A stretch of DNA of 64,000 nt. It comes from Chrysemys picta bellii (taxonomy: Eukaryota; Chordata; Testudines; Emydidae). The notes under the pieces are model-generated. The model made no database searches and was not told the DNA's origin. It saw only the letters and a list, made by a program, of their open reading frames with translations. Below, one piece after another: positions 22,181 to 33,632 of the stretch (within the stretch, counting starts at the first letter, position 1; each line of letters opens with the position of its first letter). The stretch lies in NCBI RefSeq assembly GCF_011386835.1, contig NC_088805.1, positions 11,776,836 to 11,840,835 of the forward strand, in the 5' to 3' direction. The translations under genes and the position numbers were made by a program.

Positions 22181-22503
22181 CAGCAGTTTCCAAACTGTGG
22201 GTTGCAACCCCTAATGGGGTCATGCCACCAGCAGATGGGGTTGCAGTGATCCCTACTTTGTGGAGGACACCATTTTAACCTGCACAGTGTGCCTTGCATG
22301 TATGGTGTGTGTAAGGTCACAATATATGAAGGACACCATTTTGCTCTACAAAATGGCATCCTCCATAAAGCACGACTTTGCACGCCATACATACAAGGTC
22401 ACATTGTGCGGAAGATACCATTTTGCTCTTCAAAATGGCTTCCTCCATGCAGGAAAGACTTCATTAAAATGGCATCATGCCAGCAAAAAGTTTGAAACCC
22501 TTT
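22181..22503. mobile_element. hAT-type element with internal repeated ACCATTTTG blocks
   Basis: Left end CAGCAGTTTCCAAACTGTGGGTTGCAACCC; the right end, in complement, contains GGGTTTCAAACTTTTTGCTGG, both like non-autonomous hAT termini. Inside, the block with ACACCATTTTGCTCTACAAA recurs at 22335 and 22416 with inverted ATGGCATCCTCCAT partners. No clear TSD. Confidence 0.55.
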
Positions 22504-23859
22504 AGGGTTTACATGGCTATTTTTAGCACCATATCAAGAACCCCATAAATCCAAGTCTGTAGACCTGGACTTGGACTCACTGCCACGAGGATTAACTTTA
22601 TTTATTTATTTGCCATGTAAACATACTCTAAAGGATCCAGTCAGCCCCCCATCATAGTGGGTATATAAACATTTGAGGAAAACACTATTTAAAGGTTTAC
22701 CTGTGACATAATGGATAATAATCCCAATCTTGTCATACACTGTAACTCTAAGCCCCAGCCTAAAGACTACTTAACTGAAGGGATTTGGGCACCCATATAA
22801 AGCTCCCTGTACTAATGAGTAGCCTACTGAGACTAAAATAGTACACAACAATGCTAATTCCAAATTGCACACGTCTAACTGCACACAAACCAGTGCTAAA
22901 ACCAGTGGGTTCAAAGTGTGATATTTTACTAAGATATTTGCCGATCCAAATTTTGAACAGGGATTTTGATTGTTAGGGATTTCTGAAGGTGGGGAGAGAA
23001 GAGGGGGGGAAACGGGCTTAGTTTTTCAGTATTAAAAATTTACAATAAAATATGCAGTTTCTTTAGAATATGTAGTGTTATGTAAGAGTTAATACAGTAT
23101 CCAGTACAGATGACACGGCAATACGTGGCTGCAGGATAGCTACAGTGCATACGGCTTTTCTTCAAACAGTCTCGTCAGCTACCTTAGAAATGTATAGCAG
23201 CACAATGCATTGCAACAGTATTGCTCAGAGTTTGGGTCCTCAGCTTTACAAAGTAGAGGAGAGGAGGAATGTAGCAGAGGCAGCGTACTCAGACCCAGGG
23301 TGGGAAATACTGCCTAGTAACCTTCTCTGTTTAATTGAAAGGGTGGTAGCAAACTGACTACTAATGTAAATGTACTCATGTAGCCTTGACAGAGGGAATG
23401 ATTCAGTGCAGGAACTGATGTGGGGATAAAAGAAGAGAACTGGGCAAGTGTGTGTGTGTGCTGAAAATATTTTTTTTCTAAGTGAGAAACAGTAAGCCTT
23501 AATCCTGGTTCATGGGATAGAACATCTCATGTGTAGCGATATTTTTAACCCCCCCCCCCCTTTTTTTTTTTGGATGTAGGGGGAGACAGGTGATCTTTGG
23601 GTTTGTTAATTTCAATGGAGAGAAAGACAGAGGTCTTTCTGGAACCCTCTGCTTCATTCTCTCAGTACTATTAATATGTGTTCTAATGAACCCTGAGAGA
23701 ATGTCCTTTCTCTAAGGCAACTTCACTGCAAAATATATATCTTGCTTCTCTGTAAAAGTCAAGTTGCAAAGCCAACTATAAAGACACTGCACTTAAGCCA
23801 TTTTGTTTGCACAAATGCTTTAGTTGCCCAAAGTCTAAGGGACACAGGACATTGATTTC
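22504..23859. other. Intron 2 segment: no gene; a C/T homopolymer junction
   Basis: No transposon or exon recognised. At 23550-23571 a run of about 11 C is followed directly by about 11 T. A short TG repeat is at 23449-23460. Confidence 0.5.
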
Positions 23860-24041
23860 TTATCCTATCTCCTGGAACTGGAAGGGACCTTTCAAGGTCA
23901 TCGAGTCCAGCCCCCTGCCTTCGCTAGCAGGACCAAGTACTGATTTTTTGCCCCAGATCCCTAAGTGGCCCCCTCAAGGATTGAACTCACAACCCTGGGT
24001 TTAGCAGGCCAATGCTCAAACCACTGAACTATCCCTCCCCC
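23860..24041 (-). mobile_element. tRNA-derived SINE, third copy, minus strand
   Basis: Complement of the SINE at 1510: the B-box region (GGATTGAACTCACAACCC) lies at about 23978 and the A-box region (GCTCAAACCACTGAACTA) at about 24014, with the head ending in CCCTCCCCC. The tail at 23860 is short. Confidence 0.9.
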
Positions 24042-24179
24042 ATTTCTTCCCATAATGCCTCTTTGTATCCATGAGATAAGTTTAAATCTTTCATTGCAAA
24101 TATGGGGAGAGATTGAAATCTCACATCACGTGCTCTCAGCAGTGTTTAAAAGACCTTTATTAGGACCTGTAGGGGTAAG

Positions 24180-24627
24180 TTTCAAAGCAATATGCAAATA
24201 ATTTTGCCATACAGCTCCCATTAGCATCAGACACAAATCCCTTTATATCATTTTGAAAATTTACTAATGTGGTTCAGAATATTTTGCTTATTGGCTAAAC
24301 AGGATCTCTACATTTGTAAGTTGCACTTTCATGATAAAGAGACTGCACTACTGTATTGTGTATGAGGTGAATTGAAAAATACAATTTTTTTATTTACATT
24401 ATTTTTATTTCAAATATTGGCACTAAAAATGATCATGTGAGCATTATACACTTTGTATTGTGTTATAATTGAAATCAATATATTTGAAAATGTAGAAAAA
24501 CATCCAAAAATATTTAATACATTTCAATTGGTATTCTATTGCTTAACAGTCCGATTAAAACTGCGGTTAATCGCGATTTATTTTTTTAAGTTAATCACAT
24601 GAGTTAACTGCGGTTAATTGACAGCCC
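24180..24627. mobile_element. 3' part of an hAT element
   Basis: Ends at a hAT-type terminus (in complement CAGGGCTGTCAATTAACC) at about 24627, preceded by the inverted AT-rich GCGGTTAATCGCGATTTATTT block. The partner left end was not found, so the copy is truncated; the left boundary is a guess. Confidence 0.5.
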
Positions 24628-24929
24628 TGGTAAAATAATAAACAGGTCCAGATGCTTGGGTTACAGTTCCTCCCATCCATAAAATGTCGAAAATCATCAG
24701 CTTGTCCAGTAAAGAACTGGGACGGGAGCATGAGCCAATATGTAAGATCAGCTGCATCAGTGGGAAGATTATTTCAAGATCCTTCTCAACTGTTCATCTA
24801 GTGTCCCTCTTCTGCTTGAAGTGAGACAGGAAGTCCTGATAAAGCCACTTTCTGTTAACCAAGAAGTGGTTCATACTACAGTTCCTAAACAGAAGTGAGG
24901 AAAGGCACCATGAGCTTGTAACACAACCC

Positions 24930-25588
24930 TTGAGTAGCTGAAGAAAGGAGAGAATATTATTGGCCATACACTCTTCCAGTCCATCTGGCACACTAATATC
25001 ATCCCTGACGATTGGAAGAAGGGTGTTATTCTGCCTCTGTTCAAAAAGGGAGATAATGGTGTCTCAACTATAGAGAAATTATGCTGTTGTCAATCACAAA
25101 ACAAGTGTTTGACACAATGTACACTGCTAATGTGAGAAATTAACATGGAAACAGAGGCCAAGATATTCATTGTGACTTAATACCTTGTTGTGCCACTACT
25201 GACCAGATCTTTACCTTGGGACAGGTTTTTGAGAGGATGGCTGAATTTAATAAGGCATGCTCAGCATTTTTGATAGATTTCCTTCTGACCTTTGAGCAAA
25301 CTTAAATGGATCTGATGAGGCATTCCTAGGAAGACTGTCATTCATAGAAGAGTTCTATAATGGAATGGAAATCTGTGTTTGGTCAAGAGCAAATACACAG
25401 CATGGTTTCCTACTTTCACAGGAGTTCAGCAAGGCTGTGTCTTGTCCCTGTTCAATATCAGCACTGATGGATAAGCTTGAAGAGAATAGCTGTCAGTAAC
25501 GTTGGGCTGAACACCGTTTTGCTTCAAGATCTCAAAACAGGCCGATAAAATGGAGAAAATACACTAAATATTTTGATTACATCATACC
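24930..25588 (+). pseudogene. Non-LTR retrotransposon reverse transcriptase fragment, clade uncertain
   Basis: Frameshifted RT remnants on the plus strand: IPDDWKKGVILPLFKKGD at about 24999-25052, DQIFTLGQVFERMAEFNKAC at about 25201-25260, then FLIDF (motif A region; the usual AFD partner is damaged), and GVQQGCVLSLFNI at about 25421-25460 (the GxxQGCxLSPLLFN box with a small deletion). The YADD box is not seen. The wording of these motifs differs from CR1 and is closer to RTE or related clades, but I cannot settle it. An hAT element cuts in at 25597. Confidence 0.65.
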
Positions 25589-25596
25589 CCATAGAT

Positions 25597-25906
25597 CAGG
25601 GGTCGGCAAGCTTTCAGAAGTGGTGTGCCAAGTCTTCATTTATTCACTCTAATTTAAGGTTTCGTGTGCCAGTCATACATTTTAAAGTTTTTAGAAGATC
25701 TCTTTCTATAAGTCTATAAAATATAACTAAACTATTGTTGTAAGTAAAGTAAATAAGGTTTTTAAAATGTTTAAGAAGCTTCATTTAAAATTAATTAAAA
25801 TGCAGAGCCCCCCGGACCGATGGCCAGGACCCGGGCAGCATGAGTGCCACTGAAAATCAGCTCGTGTGCCGCCTTCAGCACGTGTGCCATAGGTTGCCTA
25901 CCCCTG
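25597..25906. mobile_element. Non-autonomous hAT element with perfect TSD
   Basis: 310 bp with terminal inverted repeats CAGGGGTCGGCAA / complement CAGGGGTAGGCAA and the 8-bp duplication CCATAGAT at 25589-25596 and 25907-25914. The inside is AT-rich, then GC-rich near the right end. No coding capacity. Confidence 0.92.
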
Positions 25907-26308
25907 CCATAGATAGAAGTCTAGCAGTCTCAAATTGCATTTGAGTACTCTGAAAGCATTTCCATATTGAGAACTAACTTAAAAATTCACATTCAGCTCA
26001 AATGATAGCCTCATTAGAACTTGTTAATAGCTCTACAGCTAATCTAAGTGAAGAATGAGCCCATATTGGAACTAACAAAACTCTTAGAAAACTGATAGGG
26101 GAAAACGTCCCTCTTTCTTTGATAGCCTACACAAGTCCACTGGACCTCCCAAAGCAGTATATATTCATGGAGGATTTAGTGTTTGACAGTACCATCCTGC
26201 CGAAGACCACATCAAGCATTCTGTAGTACCTAACGAAAACGTGTGAGGAGACAACTCACGATACTGAACCTCAATTGGATGAAGTCAAACCCTGAATTCT
26301 GAGGTTCG

Positions 26309-26504
26309 GGTCACACACACCGTTGCACCTGTTTAACATTAGTTTTAAAACAAATTTTGTTAAACTGGTGCTAACTCCTGTGTGGACATTCTCAAACGAA
26401 TATAAGCCAGGTTTAAATCAAATGAAAAATGTCCACCCAGGAGTTTTCACCAGTCTATTTTAAAACCAATTTTTATTAACCTAGTGCAACTTTGTGTTTA
26501 GACC
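26309..26504. mobile_element. Short MITE-like element with imperfect inverted ends
   Basis: Left GGTCACACACACCGTTGCAC; the right end, in complement, reads GGTCTAAACACAAAGTTGCAC; both continue into TTAA- and TTTTAAAA-rich inverted stretches of about 45 bp. A further related stretch appears to lie at 48100-48175. Superfamily not certain. Nothing recognised from 26505 to 27119. Confidence 0.5.
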
Positions 26505-27126
26505 ATTTAACTCATATGGGAGATGAGATCAAGGATTTGGCTGTTTCCTTGTGTTATTTGGGAGGCACTAGAACCTCAACATTTGAACAGATATAGAAGA
26601 CTGAAGAGAGAAGAAGGATAATGACAAGCAATTGTGTAAGGATAGGTGGAAGTGTTCAAGATATCTTGTAAGTTTTCATGTGAAATAAAATTGGCCCAAG
26701 CTGACTATTATACAAATGTGATTAAACACTGAACTTGTACATTTAGTTCCACAGCAGCATTCAACTCCTTGAGCGATTCTACTCTTCCCTTAAGGAATCT
26801 ACAATGTTGTACATAAACTGAAGGAGTGGGGGGATTAGAGGGGCTTGAATTGAAATTCTTAACTGAGCATATATTCACAAAGGAAATTAACTTCTGTCCA
26901 CACCACAACAAGCAGAACCACAGTGTGCTTTTGCCTGGATTGGGGTGCCACTATTCTTGTCATGCAGATGTTTTCCGAGCACTTGTTCTTTGGTGAATTT
27001 TGATTAACTGTAAATCAAGCTTCTGAGTGGATTTGCTTTCTTCCCTTGGAACCTCCTCAACCAGATTAATCCAACAAGCACATGGATTTTATCCCATTTA
27101 CTCATCCACCCAATTCTTTCTAATCC

Positions 27127-27823
27127 TAGGGTTACCATTTGTCCGGATTTCCCCCGGACATGTCCTGCTTTTTGAGCTAAAAATAGCATCCGGGGGGAAT
27201 TTGTAAATGTCCGGACTTCCCGCCCCCCATGCAGAGCGCGCGCGGCTAACAGGGCAGCCGGCCGGATGGTGCCACTGACATGAGGCTCCAACAGCCAGAG
27301 AGAGCCCCTCCTCCGCTTCCCCTGCAGCAGAGATCACTCCCTCCCTCCCTCCCTCCCTGCATTCACAGATCGCCTCCGGCAGTCTGGAGCTCCTCCCCCA
27401 CTCCTCCTTCCCTGCTACTCAGCTTGCCGGGACGAGCATCAGGGTAAGGGGGTCAGGAGGTCGGAGAAGGGGCAGGGAGGTTCTGTAGGGGACAGTCAAG
27501 AGACGGGGGGGTCAGGAGTTTGGGGGGGCGGATAAGGTTTTGGGCAGTCAGGGTACAGGTAGGGGGTAGGGTCTCAGGAGGGGGCAGTTAGGGGACAAGA
27601 GGCAGAGAGGCTTAGGTAGGGGGTGGAGTCCTGGGGGGCAGTTAGGGGCAGGGGTCCCAGGAGGGGGCAGTCAGGGGACAAGGAGTGGGGGGAGGGTTGG
27701 GGATTCTGAGGGGGGCGGGAAGTGGGAGGGAGTGGAAGGGGCAGGGGCAGGGCAGGATGGGGGCGGGGCTCAGGTGGGGCTCCTCCCGTCCTCTTTTTTG
27801 CTTGCTGAAATATGGTAACCCTA
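27127..27823. mobile_element. Non-autonomous hAT-type element with G-rich repeat core
   Basis: Symmetric termini TAGGGTTACCAT / ATGGTAACCCTA, flanked by CTAATCC at 27120-27126 and 27824-27830 (the match is up to 9 bp depending on where the end is placed). The inner left region holds the inverted TGTCCGGA-type boxes (27138-27215). A (CCCT)n run is at 27337-27358. From 27440 to 27780 the plus strand is a series of diverged GGGGGCAGTCAGGGGACA-like units. No coding capacity; the ORFs at 27004-27936 reflect this composition. Confidence 0.8.
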
Positions 27824-27832
27824 CTAATCCTA

Positions 27833-29915
27833 TTACTGCACTTCTGTTGAAGTCACCCAGCAGCACAACTATTTTCTTCATTCCGGACTGGGAATTTAGA
27901 TTTCAAGTCTACTTCCTACAAAATATGGGTTACTAGGCTCAGATTCCCTTCTCTTTCAGTCTAGTGTAGAACCCCACCTCTTCCCAACTTAAAGCCCCCC
28001 TAACTCCTAGAAAGCAAAGGAAATTCCCTCCTCTACACCATTTTCCAGGACAGATCTAGTCTCTTGCTGAACTTTATTTGGCAGACAGGGTGGTCTCCAA
28101 AAGGTTATCCTTGTGCTAATGATTTCTAGGAAGTATTCTGATTAAAGTAAATACATTATTTTCCACAAATTTCTAAAAGGGCAATTCTGTATCTTATAGC
28201 AAATTATTCAAGATGGAAGTTTTTGTGGGGGTTTTTTTTGTTTCTTTTTTAATAAATGTAAGGAAAAAACACCAACCTAGGTCTAGAATTTCTGTATTCT
28301 GACTACTGTTATCTGAATCAACTGAACTTGCAGAAAAATTTGAGACAACCCTGATTCTAATGTCCCTCTCTATGTGAAGAGACCGAATATAGTATTACTG
28401 TCAATTTCCCCACATTCCTTATGACACTACTGTCACATTCTAGGGTGTCCATGGGGTGTTCTTTATCACAGCTAAATTTAAATTACTGTATTTCTCACAC
28501 TTAATTCCTGCTTTGCAGATAGAAACAGCAAGGGTTCAAAGGCCTTTATGAATGAAAACATTAATTCTGTAATACTGTACCCTAACCTCTAGTTAAACAC
28601 ACAGGATCTAGTACCCTGCCATTTAAAAAAAAAAGGGGGGGGGGAAAAGAGGGGAGAAGAGGAGAAACCAGAGGAACAAAATCTGAAGGTAACTATCCAC
28701 ATATGGTAGGCAACTTATGCTTTAACTTGGGCATTTTGCTGTCAGATATAAGTGGCCTCAAAATCACTAACAAAACAATCCAAGGATAGTTTTAGTAAGG
28801 TCTTTTGAAGACAGGTGCCTTAGAACTAGTCAAAACTACTTCATTTTGGGCAAGTTTGTATTGGTGGCTAACAGGTCTTTTTATATTCTTTACCCATGCT
28901 GCCTGCAAAGAAAGAAATAAGAAAAATATGACATTTCTGGTTGTGGTAAACCTTGTTAGATTAAGCGAGGGCATGATATCACAAAAGGATAAACATGTTT
29001 GAGATATAAAAGGAGTACTTATTTGACTATTTTAATATTTTAATGTAATTAATTAGCTGGTAGAACTCAGTCCTATAATACATTATTGAAGCAAATACAG
29101 TTGTGCAAATAGTACACGACTAAGAATAGAATGAGAGATTCTCCTAGTTAGAATAAATTACATGGTTTTCAATTCTCATGATTCAAGCCACATGGTGGCC
29201 AACAGCTGTGGTCAGAAAGGCATTCTCCCAATTATATAATATTGCAGAGTTATGTGGTTATAAAATTTTAGGCCTTCTTTCTAAACTTTTGCAATATTTT
29301 CCAACATAAGGATATTCAACTAGATGGGTCAGTTATTTGATCTGGTATGGCAGTGTGTATACCTAGTTGATAAAATATCTAGTTAGATGTGTCGAATTAG
29401 ATATGGGAATCTCTACATTCAGGCTTCTATGCAGTATTTGGCACCTGCTCTTTTTATTCTGAGTTTGTATCTTGTTACGATGATGAATTATAATGGTTGT
29501 ACATGAGGACCAAGGACACATTAGTTTTGGTTAATTGACTAAGATATTATATGGATTGGAATATGCTGTATTATGAACACAACACAGGAATATAAAATTA
29601 GGGGCTAGTCCAACCTTGAAGAAACCTAATCCTTCCTCCCAACTATCAGAAGACAATGAGTCAGCCACATTGGCCTCAATAGATACACTGCTGCTCAAAA
29701 TATTGAACAGATTATCATGTTCTTAGCCTTGTTCATCACAGGTCTTCCAACTCTGTGCTGCTCGATAATTCCCTCACAGAAAGCCTGCCTTTTCTGCATT
29801 GTCACAAAGGCCAAAGGACTGAGACTGGCACATGAGTTTTTCCACAAGTTCACTCTCCACCCTGCCCTTCCAAAATGCACACTTCACATTTGTGCAGCAC
29901 TAGAGGCAAGGAGAC
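27833..29915. other. Intron 2 segment: no gene; purine tract
   Basis: A run of A then G and GA-rich sequence at 28623-28672. A short stretch at 29315-29365 (CTAGATGGGTCAG, TGATCTGGTATGGCAGT) vaguely resembles a CR1 3' tail but is too short to call. Nothing else seen. Confidence 0.5.
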
Positions 29916-29918
29916 ATG

Positions 29919-30179
29919 GGGATAGTCTACACTGGCAACGTTAAAGTGCTGCCACCGTAGCGCTTTAACATGGTTTGTGTAGTCGCGACAGAGAGCTGGG
30001 AGACAGCTCTCCCAGTGCTCTTAAAAAACCCACCTCCACAAAGGGTGCGGTTCCCAGAGCTGGGGCACTGTCTACACTGGTGCTTTACAGCGCTGAAATC
30101 TGCTGTGCTCAGGGGGTGTTTTTTCACACCCCTGATCAAGCAAGTTGCAGCACTGTAAAATGCCAATGTAGACAAGCCC
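29919..30179. mobile_element. Harbinger-type MITE, 261 bp
   Basis: Ends GGGATAGTCTACACTGG / complement GGGCTTGTCTACATTGG with a 3-bp duplication ATG at 29916-29918 and 30180-30182. The inner GCAAGTTGCAGCACTGTA block and TTTTCACACCCC match the MITE at 46125, so both belong to one family. Confidence 0.85.
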
Positions 30180-30182
30180 ATG

Positions 30183-31640
30183 CTAAGTAGAAGTCAGGTC
30201 ACCATCACCTAAATTAAGAAGCTGTAGTCTAATCAAGATTAGAAAGTGGGGTAGGGAATTTAAGTACTCTCTAAGCAGGAAAAGACTGCCCAAAACAGCC
30301 AACAGAAATGTGCTTCCATGTACTCAAAATAGAAAGCTAGATGTCTCCACCAGCATCAAAAATTTTAGTTATTCCTGGTGATAGGAAAATGAGCTTTCTG
30401 GGCTGAAATGGGGTATTTCCTCAATTTGCATTTACCTTATGTTTATCACAATTATCCAACATCATTCCATCAACTCATCTGATTGCTACTAGTTAAGTTA
30501 GATTCTCCTATAGTTTTCCACAATTCTCCTTAAGGACCCTGATTCCAATGCTGATGATTGGGACAAACCACTATCAGTGTCTGCCCTAGCTGAGTAGCCA
30601 TGTTGTATAACTGTTCCTTATTTAGATGTGTTGATCAACAGGACTTTAAGGAATGTTCTACTCTCAAAAGTGATTAAAATAGCATTGTAGAGCCAGCACA
30701 TTGCTACTAGTACTAAAGACTCTGAAAACCAAATAATGTCATCAGTAACAACTATGTAACATCTCTGATCCACTAGCTTTCTGCACATTCGTTATCCAGG
30801 GCCTAAATGAAACAGACAATCCGAAGTATGAGAGAATTGTCTCACTTGCAAGATTATTGATTAATATCAGTGACAAGAGAACCACCCAGCTTGACTATCA
30901 GATCACAAATTGATTTCACAAAGGAGACAGACAAGCTGTTTTACAGAGCAACTAGCTCATTAAATCACTATGTCAGCACGGAAACGCCTCAATACCATTT
31001 TTACAGTCATTTTACAAAACAGAACTGCAGTTATTTTAATAGCTTCTTACAAAGAACTTTTTCAAAAGCCAATTTAACAATCCATCTTCCAATTAATTAT
31101 TAGCTAAAGTGCATCCAACAGCTCCACATTTCCCAATATTTCACTATTTTTCTATAAAATAATAGTTCAGAGAAGTATAAGCTTATCAGAGTAGTAATGA
31201 TTCGGTCACAGTTTAACCAAGTGCTGTATTATGCTGTCCTTAAAGTTTTCATGGTACTGAGATGCAATTCACAGATCTATAGTTTCAGGGATCACTATTT
31301 TCTTTTTGAAGATAGGTGCAATATTTGTAACCTTCCTTTCTTCCGGGACAGGTGCTGTTTTAGGAAATACCTATTTCAGCAGAAGTTCTTAGTGTTTTAT
31401 TGCCTTAAGAACTTCCATCTTGCAAATTACCACTGCACCTGAATTTCTTAATTAGCTTAACTATATCTTATATGCTTCTGTTAATACCACATGATGATTT
31501 CCTGTATAAATCATTACATTAGCCTGACCAGCAAAGCAAAGGGGATGAAAACTTCTCTCCATCACATTCCATACCACCACCATAGCAGAGATAAGCTGAA
31601 GGCCTATTAGTATAAAAGAATGGGGGGAGATATTGTGTGG
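30183..31640. other. Intron 2 segment: no recognisable feature
   Basis: AT-rich; no transposon end or exon identified. Confidence 0.5.
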
Positions 31641-31644
31641 GCAC

Positions 31645-31920
31645 ACTCTGAGGGCCCCTCAGTTTTGGAATTAACTCCCCAGTTTGGTTGTAATGGTCGA
31701 AATCTGGAGATCTTCAGGACACACTGCAAAGCTTATTTTTTTCTGAGGAATATGTAAAAAGGGATAAGGTGGTTAAGGGGGGAATTTTGAAGGTGGAGAA
31801 CTATTGGAAGAGGAGGGTGATTTAAGTTTGAGAGTTCCTGGCTCATTGCTGGTGGTTTATACTGCACTGTGCTGCTGTACTTTATGTTTTGTTGTATCTT
31901 AAAATAGTAATTTTAAGGTC
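31645..31920 (+). mobile_element. Possible L2-type LINE 3' fragment
   Basis: A GGGCCCCTCAGTTTTGGAAT...CTCCCC stretch followed by CTGGAGATCTTCAGGACACA...CTGCAAAGC resembles the C-terminal W-N-x-LP...FK..LKT coding pattern of L2-like LINEs in broken frames. Weak evidence. Confidence 0.3.
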
Positions 31921-31934
31921 TCCTGGAATACAGG

Positions 31935-32678
31935 AAGAATCCCATGCACTGCTACAGACTAGGGACCAAGTGGCTAGGCAGCAGTTCTGCAGAAAAGGAC
32001 CTAGGAGTTACAGTGGACGAGAAGCTGGATACGAGTCGACAGTGTGCCCTTGTTGCCAAGAAGGCTAACGGCATTTTGGGCTGTATAAGCAGGAGCATTG
32101 CCAGCAGATCGAGGGATGCAATCATTCCCCTCTAATTTGGCATTGGTGAGGGATCTGGAGTACTGTGTCCAGTTTTGGGCCCCACACTACAAGAAAGATG
32201 TGGAAAAATTGGAAAGAGTCCAGCAGAGGGCAACAAACATTCTTGGGGGGGGGGGGGGGGGCGCTAGAGCACATGACTTATGAGGAGAGGCTGAGGGAAC
32301 TGGGATTGTTTAGTTTGCAGAAGAGAAGAATGAGGGGGGGATTTGATAGTTGCTTTCAACTACCTGAAAGGGGGTTCCAAAGAGAATGGATCTAGACTAT
32401 TTTCAGTAGTACCAGATGACAGAACAAGGAGTAATGGTCTCAAGTTGCAGTGGGGGAGGTTTAGGTTGGATATTAGGAAAAACTTTTTCACTAGGAGGGT
32501 GGTGAAGCACTGGAATGGGTTACCTAGGGAAGTGGTGGAATCTCCTTCCTTAGAGGTTTTTAAGGTCAGGCTTAAAGTCCTGGCTGGAATGATTTACTTG
32601 GGGATTGGTCCTGCTTTGAGCAGGCTGTTGGACTAGATGACCTCCTGAGGTCCCTTCCAACCCTGATATTCTATGATA
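31935..32678 (+). mobile_element. CR1 LINE 3' end with ORF2 C terminus
   Basis: Encodes the CR1 ORF2 tail in broken frames: [35 protein letters not shown] (31977-32135), then after frameshifts [11 protein letters not shown] and [20 protein letters not shown] (32343-32636). It ends in the CR1 TGATATTCTATGATATG tail. A run of about 17 G at 32246-32262 breaks the frame. Confidence 0.9.
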
Positions 32679-32986
32679 TGGCTATGCACCCCTTTTACTG
32701 CTATGTAAATCCAAACATCCAACCATAGTAAAATTACAAAGTTTACCCGTAACTTCTCCACAAATACAGTATTCACTTTAATTACCCCCTCGGCCATAAG
32801 CTAGATGGGTCCAAAACTCTCCTGCACCTAGAATATTTAAATATTCGTTAATCATCTTAATATACTTGGCTATTTGTTCTCCATACTTTCTTTGGCCTTT
32901 TTGCTTATATACCTTCTGTAACATTTTCTTTGATGAAAGGCTTCTTCAGCTCTAATACTATCCAAAGTGCATTACCACCTCTCTGA

Positions 32987-33272
32987 GGCTAGGTCTACAC
33001 TACCCGCCTGAATCGGCGGGTAGAAATCGACCTCTCGGGGATCGATTTATCGCGTCCCAACGGGACGCGACAATCGATCCCCGAATCGACGCTCTTATTC
33101 CACCAGCGGAGGTGGGAGTAAGCGCCGTCGACAGAAAGCCACAGAAGTCGATTTTGCCGCCGTCCTCACAGCGGGGTAAGTCGGCTGCGATACGTCGAAT
33201 TCAGCTACGCTTTTCACGTAGCTGAATTTGCGTATCTTAAATCGACTCCCCCCCTGTAGTGTAGATGTACCC
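32987..33272. mobile_element. Harbinger-type MITE, 286 bp
   Basis: Ends GGCTAGGTCTACACTAC / complement GGGTACATCTACACTAC with TGA duplicated at 32984-32986 and 33273-33275. Rich in internal palindromes (GATCGATTTATCGCGTCCC / GGGACGCGACAATCGATC) and in CpG for this AT-rich intron. The terminal TCTACACTAC is shared with the autonomous element at 37018. Confidence 0.88.
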
Positions 33273-33489
33273 TGAATATCAAGTAATACCTGCCTAACCT
33301 TAATGATAGAGACAGCCAGTTCTTCCCCCCCAAAAATCACTGTTTGCATTATACAACTTTGCTTAATGTATGATGGGATTCAGCAACTTTTATCTTAAGG
33401 GTTGCCACCTGGACCATTTGAGACTTGAGTTTACTCTCACCTGGTTTTGGACATTAAAAAAAATGATGATGTGATGTATTGCTCACTGT

Positions 33490-33632
33490 AACAACAAAGA
33501 GGCACCTTAAAGTCTAGCAGATTTATTTGGGCATAAGCTTTCGTGGGTAAAATAACCCCCACTTCTTCAGATGCATGGAGTGAAATTACAGATGCAGGCA
33601 TAAATATACTGACACATGAAGAGAAGGGAGTT
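33490..33632 (-). mobile_element. Single Penelope-like element 3' end
   Basis: A non-palindromic copy related to the subfamily at 8781: antisense GGCACCTTAAAGTCTAGCAG, GCATAAGCTTTCGTGGG, ACTTCTTCAGATGCATGGAG. On the minus strand GCAT, CTGAAGA (33570-33564), the hairpin GTGGG...CCCAC, GAAA (33542-33539), GCTT and ATGC (33534-33531) follow in order. It shows that the same end also exists without inverted duplication. From 33640 to 34588 nothing is recognised. Confidence 0.75.

Noticed and set aside
22255..22450. CRISPR-like or satellite array from repeated ACCATTTTGCTCT blocks
   Set aside because: Only two or three irregular copies, part of an hAT-type element; no regular spacers, and the genome is vertebrate.
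27004..27936. Several ORFs of 79-95 codons in both directions
   Set aside because: They follow the G-rich repeat core and CpG-containing ends of an hAT-type element; no recognisable domain.
29315..29365. CR1 3' tail
   Set aside because: Only about 50 bp of weak resemblance, no tail repeat and no upstream CR1 sequence.
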